The notes beneath the pieces are model-generated. The model was not told the DNA's origin and searched no databases. It saw only the letters and a program-made list of their open reading frames with translations. This document shows, one piece after another, positions 6,488 to 9,410 of a stretch of 9,410 bases of DNA. The translations under genes and the position numbers were made by a program. Each line of letters begins with the position of its first letter. Position 1 is the stretch's first letter. The stretch comes from Candidatus Gastranaerophilales bacterium (GTDB taxonomy: Bacteria > Cyanobacteriota > Vampirovibrionia > Gastranaerophilales > Gastranaerophilaceae), in NCBI GenBank assembly GCA_900752845.1, contig CAADWU010000109.1, forward strand, positions 1 to 9,410, read 5' to 3'.

Positions 6488-7098
6488 TTGATTTCATCTA
6501 CTTCTTTGTCAGTAAACAAAACAGCTCCGCCGAGTATCTTTGTATTTACAACAACCTGAGCGTAGGATTCTGCAAGTTCAAGTTTCAAAAAAGCATCTTT
6601 TATAGTTTTATCTCCTACAATAAATCCATGATTTGCCATTAAAACAGCATTGTAATCTTTAAAATATTTTGCTGTTTTTTCTACTAAATCATACGAACCG
6701 GGCAAGCCGTATTCCGCCAGAGGTATCTGTCCGAAGTAAAATACATTTTCTGCCATTACTGGTTCATCCAAAGGTATTCTGCAGCAGGCAAACGAACTTA
6801 GGTATGGCGAATGAACATGGATAATATAATTTATATCAGGTCTTTGTTTATAAAATTCAACATGAAGCATTTTTTCTGAAGATGCTTTTTTGCTGTTTTC
6901 TGCTACATTTCCATCAAAATCCATTAAGACAATTTCATCTTCTGACAAATAACCGTTAGCTGAGCCTGATGATGTAATTAATATTTTATCTTCAAAGCGG
7001 GCAGAAAAATTACCTGAATAACCGGGAGTAAAATTTTTTACCCCTGCAAGCCGTCCATATTCTATTAATTCTTTTTTAAGTGTGTCAAGTTTGGTCAT
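6472..7098 (-). CDS. Class II aldolase/adducin family protein (fuculose-phosphate-aldolase-like)
   Basis: 208 residues, the usual size of a single-domain class II aldolase/adducin protein. In the family a zinc ion bound by three His activates a dihydroxyacetone-phosphate-type enediolate. Members include L-fuculose-1-phosphate aldolase (FucA), ribulose-phosphate 4-epimerase and methylthioribulose-phosphate dehydratase (MtnB). Seen here are GYSGNFSAR (26-34) and TSSG (42-45) for phosphate binding, E75 in SSEKMLH, H94 and H96 in HVHSPY, and H157 in ANHGF. These match the E73/H92/H94/H155 set of FucA. The catalytic site thus looks intact, but the substrate cannot be read off; a FucA-like aldolase is the default guess and MtnB the main alternative. 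Its ATG overlaps the lptD-like stop by one base (TAATG) and has only a weak Shine-Dalgarno, so it is translationally coupled to an outer-membrane gene. No fucose or methionine-salvage genes are nearby. Confidence 0.88.
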   Translation of the reverse strand: MTKLDTLKKELIEYGRLAGVKNFTPGYSGNFSARFEDKILITSSGSANGYLSEDEIVLMDFDGNVAENSKKASSEKMLHVEFYKQRPDINYIIHVHSPYLSSFACCRIPLDEPVMAENVFYFGQIPLAEYGLPGSYDLVEKTAKYFKDYNAVLMANHGFIVGDKTIKDAFLKLELAESYAQVVVNTKILGGAVLFTDKEVDEINSLKN

Positions 7099-9299
7099 TA
7101 GATTTGTTCTCTGTCAGGATCTTCAATATCAATTACTTCAGCGTACATCATTTTTTTAGCCTGAGTTTTAGCATTAGCCGGATTTTCTTGGTCATATACT
7201 ATCAGTTTTTCCTGCTCTTTATCTTTTTTACCTAATCTGTCAGGATTTTTAATTTCCATTTTTTCATATTCAACTGTGGAACCTTTTGTATCCATTGCTA
7301 CTACAAACGAAAAATATGTTTGTTTACGAACTAAGTCATAGCCGATATTTACCTTGAAATCATCAGGACCAAACGCTAAAATAAATGAGTTTTCCTGAAA
7401 CATTTTATCGTTTGGAGAATCACCTGTTAAAGTAACAGTTCCGGACCAGGCAAGAGTTAAATATTTATGAACTCTTACAGCTTCTCTTATATAAACGTTT
7501 GCATGACCGTATCTGTATGCATCATATCTTGCCATTGGTGTTCCGTCTTGATAAGCAGAAGCAAAGAAACCTATATCTTGCATCCAGTATTTATATTGGC
7601 TGTGTACTGCTGGACCTATTCTTCCTAAAAATTGGGTGTCGCCGTTCCCGTATACAGCAGCACTTCCTTGTGTGACTAAAGATAAATTTACAAATTTTAA
7701 TTCATCCCTGTTCCCGAAATTATATAGTGATTGTCGTGCTTCAGCCATATATTTGAATCTTGTTGTACCCATACTTGAGGCAGGCAGTTTTTCCCCATAT
7801 CTGTTAATGTCGTTATTCTGCATATAACCGACACTTGCACGATGTCTGAAAGTCAAATCGTAACCTTCCCTGAATGTACTTGGAATTTTTGTTCTGTCGT
7901 CATAGACCAATTCAACGCTGTATTTAGGCATTCTGCGTCCGAAGAACCATTCATCCATATATGAATTAGCCCCGTATTGCATATATAATTTGTCATCTAA
8001 GTATTGTTTTCCTTTTAAGACAAAGATGTCGTTGCAAGAGCCATACATAAAGTCAGTGTAGTTTGTAGCACTTCTGTATTTTAAAGCTCCTCCGAAGCCG
8101 ATTTTATCTTTATAATTCAAAAAAGGTATAGCTTTTACGATTGCACCGTTAGGAACATCAAATACAAACCCGGGACCTGCAAACATGCCTATTCTTGAAC
8201 GAGAGCCGAATTCCGGATAATTCGCTTCAAAATAGTCATGTCCTTTATTGGTGTGGGCTGTAAAAGATGGAATTTTAAACAATTTATAATCACCGTAATA
8301 TACATCAGCCTGTTTCATTGTGAATGTATCGTGTTCTTTTTTTGCATTAACAATGATGTCTTTGGCTTTAATATGAATTGCAGTATCGCCTATATCACCA
8401 AAAGCTGTGGTAATTGAAGACCTGTCGTCTTCATCAATAATCATTCTGTTAAAATGGTTGCCGCCTATCATTTTTGTTTGAAGGTTTAAAATATAAGAAT
8501 CTTCTGATACCATTTTCCCGTCATAGAGAATGATTTTATCATCTTCAATTTTGGATTTTCTGGCTTTAACGGTCATAAATGCTTCTTTTGCTTTTAAATT
8601 ATCAATAAATGCATTTTCTTCATTCATGTTAATTTGCATATAATCGCCGTTAACAGTGTTTCCACCTTTGATAACGTTAACGTTACCGTATGCTTTAAGA
8701 GTATTTGAAGCTTGATTATATACTATTTTATCTGCTTTAATTGTAGTTTCCTGAGGAGGAAATACAAGTACAGGAGAACCTGTTGCGATGATATCCATAG
8801 TTTCATCGTCATAATCTATGTTATCTGCATCAAGCAAAGCATCATTAGGAGTAACACGTTCCTGTACTCCGCCTGATAATTCAAGAGTTTCACTCGGAAT
8901 AGATGTTACTTCTTCAATTTCTGTTTTAATTTCAGACTTGGACTCATTATTTGACTGAAAATTAATATTTAATTCTTTGTTAAGTTTTTCATTTTCTTCA
9001 GCTTCAAGTTTTGCCTGTTCTGCTTTTTCTTTTTCCAGGAGTTTTTGGGTTTCCTTGTAATTCTTTTCACGAAAATAATTTGTCATTTTTATACGTGTTT
9101 TTTTGAATAAAGGCATACCACGAGTTTCATGAGGCTCATCATCTGTATATTTAACTTCCGGAATAGGAGACATTGGTGCTTCATAGAAATTATCATGAAA
9201 GTTTTCAAGTTCCTCAGGACTGTTGAATAACTCCGCTGGCATTACAGGCTGAGTTGTTGCTGTTAATATTAAAGCTGTTATTAATAAGTACTTTTTCAA
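7098..9299 (-). CDS. lptD: LptD/OstA-like outer-membrane LPS-assembly protein
   Basis: 733 residues. A signal peptide (1-22, MKKYLLITALILTATTQPVMPA, likely cut before ELF) lacks a lipobox Cys. Residues 75-112 are highly charged and likely coiled coil, and a Ser/Glu-rich linker follows. An OstA/LptA-type beta-jellyroll lies at about 154-260, with repeats such as ADNIDYDDETMDIIATG and ADKIVYNQASNTLKAYGNV. Residues from about 330 to 670 alternate aromatic and polar residues as in an outer-membrane barrel and include the LptD-like stretch YGDYKLFKIPSF (335-346). LptD inserts LPS into the outer leaflet with LptE. Only one cysteine (C422) is present, so the two disulfides of E. coli LptD cannot form. 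About 60 charged residues (673-733) follow the last plausible strand, which is unusual. The start is TTG; an ATG start would lose the signal peptide. The gene lies 15 bases after an M23 peptidase gene, and its stop overlaps the aldolase start. Confidence 0.82.
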   Translation of the reverse strand: MKKYLLITALILTATTQPVMPAELFNSPEELENFHDNFYEAPMSPIPEVKYTDDEPHETRGMPLFKKTRIKMTNYFREKNYKETQKLLEKEKAEQAKLEAEENEKLNKELNINFQSNNESKSEIKTEIEEVTSIPSETLELSGGVQERVTPNDALLDADNIDYDDETMDIIATGSPVLVFPPQETTIKADKIVYNQASNTLKAYGNVNVIKGGNTVNGDYMQINMNEENAFIDNLKAKEAFMTVKARKSKIEDDKIILYDGKMVSEDSYILNLQTKMIGGNHFNRMIIDEDDRSSITTAFGDIGDTAIHIKAKDIIVNAKKEHDTFTMKQADVYYGDYKLFKIPSFTAHTNKGHDYFEANYPEFGSRSRIGMFAGPGFVFDVPNGAIVKAIPFLNYKDKIGFGGALKYRSATNYTDFMYGSCNDIFVLKGKQYLDDKLYMQYGANSYMDEWFFGRRMPKYSVELVYDDRTKIPSTFREGYDLTFRHRASVGYMQNNDINRYGEKLPASSMGTTRFKYMAEARQSLYNFGNRDELKFVNLSLVTQGSAAVYGNGDTQFLGRIGPAVHSQYKYWMQDIGFFASAYQDGTPMARYDAYRYGHANVYIREAVRVHKYLTLAWSGTVTLTGDSPNDKMFQENSFILAFGPDDFKVNIGYDLVRKQTYFSFVVAMDTKGSTVEYEKMEIKNPDRLGKKDKEQEKLIVYDQENPANAKTQAKKMMYAEVIDIEDPDREQI

Positions 9300-9305
9300 T
9301 TTATT

Positions 9306-9310
9306 CCCTT
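9306..9310 (-). promoter_or_regulatory. Ribosome binding site for the TTG start of the lptD-like gene
   Basis: AAGGG (then A) on the minus strand, six bases before the TTG at 9297-9299. No ATG is available until codon 20, inside the signal peptide, so this site together with the intact MKK-type signal sequence selects TTG as the start. Confidence 0.7.
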
Positions 9311-9314
9311 ATAT

Positions 9315-9410
9315 TTAAATATAATTTAACGGATTGTTAGGTTTACCGTTAACCCTTACTTCAAAGTGTACGTGAGGACCTGTGCTGTATCCGGTAGTAC
9401 CCTCATAGCC
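9315..9410 (-). CDS. M23 (LytM-type) peptidase, C-terminal fragment
   Basis: Only the last 31 codons and the TAA stop are in the window; the rest lies beyond base 9410. The translation begins GYEGTTGYSTGPHVHFEVRVNG and ends NPLNYI. The GYSTGPHVHFEVRxNG stretch is the closing signature of M23 zinc peptidases, where HxH supplies a catalytic His and a zinc-binding His. Such proteins either cut peptidoglycan cross-links or, when degenerate, activate amidases. Both His are present here; the upstream zinc-binding HxxxD is outside the window, so activity cannot be judged. The stop is 15 bases before the TTG of the lptD-like gene, and the ribosome binding site of that gene lies in the gap, so the two are probably one operon. 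Confidence 0.88.
   Translation of the reverse strand, partial: GYEGTTGYSTGPHVHFEVRVNGKPNNPLNYI

Noticed and set aside
6472..7098. Calling the aldolase FucA or MtnB outright
   Set aside because: The zinc and phosphate motifs are shared by the whole class II aldolase/adducin family, and the neighbours give no pathway, so only the family name is supported.
9311..9322. Perfect 12-base palindrome ATATTTAAATAT at the end of the M23 gene
   Set aside because: Made only of A and T, it overlaps the stop codon and last codons of the peptidase, so chance is the simplest explanation. The stem is too weak for a terminator and there is no second copy to suggest an operator.
1..9410. CRISPR arrays, tRNA or rRNA genes, insertion sequences, toxin-antitoxin pairs or defence genes
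   Set aside because: I looked on both strands; the window is nearly filled by the listed genes and the gaps are all under 80 bases, with no repeats or RNA-gene signatures.

Overview
The window is AT-rich (I estimate roughly one third G+C by eye) and every recognisable gene lies on the minus strand. Gene content is that of a diderm, LPS-producing bacterium: an LptD/OstA-type outer-membrane protein, the lipid A enzymes LpxI and LpxB, an M23 peptidase and a prepilin whose processing site reads GG|YTLAE. LpxI in place of LpxH, low G+C, a split transketolase and a large lineage-type membrane protein would fit a host-associated non-photosynthetic cyanobacterial relative (Melainabacteria/Gastranaerophilales). 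That assignment is an inference from gene style, not something the sequence proves.

In transcription order, from right to left, the first block is envelope biogenesis. It holds the 3' end of an M23 (LytM-type) peptidase, an LptD-like protein starting at TTG, a class II aldolase whose start overlaps the lptD stop as TAATG, lpxI starting at GTG, and lpxB one base after lpxI. A TGn-extended -10 promoter candidate in front of lpxI could give lpxI-lpxB its own transcript.

The second block begins with a 546-residue protein of unknown function (one N-terminal and about three C-terminal hydrophobic segments around a long, charged, probably helical middle). It is followed by a dGTPase-like HD phosphohydrolase, a WecG/TagA (GT26) glycosyltransferase and the N-terminal (thiamine-diphosphate-binding) half of a transketolase. 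The wecG gene has no Shine-Dalgarno sequence but has a TTGCAA-N17-TATAAT promoter placed so that transcription would begin at its ATG.

After a short gap carrying another extended -10 promoter, the window ends inside a type IV prepilin/pseudopilin gene. The transketolase C-terminal half does not directly follow the N-terminal half. Intergenic gaps are all under 80 bases. I saw no tRNA, rRNA, CRISPR, insertion sequence or convincing intrinsic terminator.

I see no defence system or mobile element. The items most worth a second look are the uncharacterised 546-residue protein, the possible leaderless wecG transcript, the unusual C-terminal tail of the LptD-like protein, the aldolase embedded in the LPS block, and the separated transketolase half.
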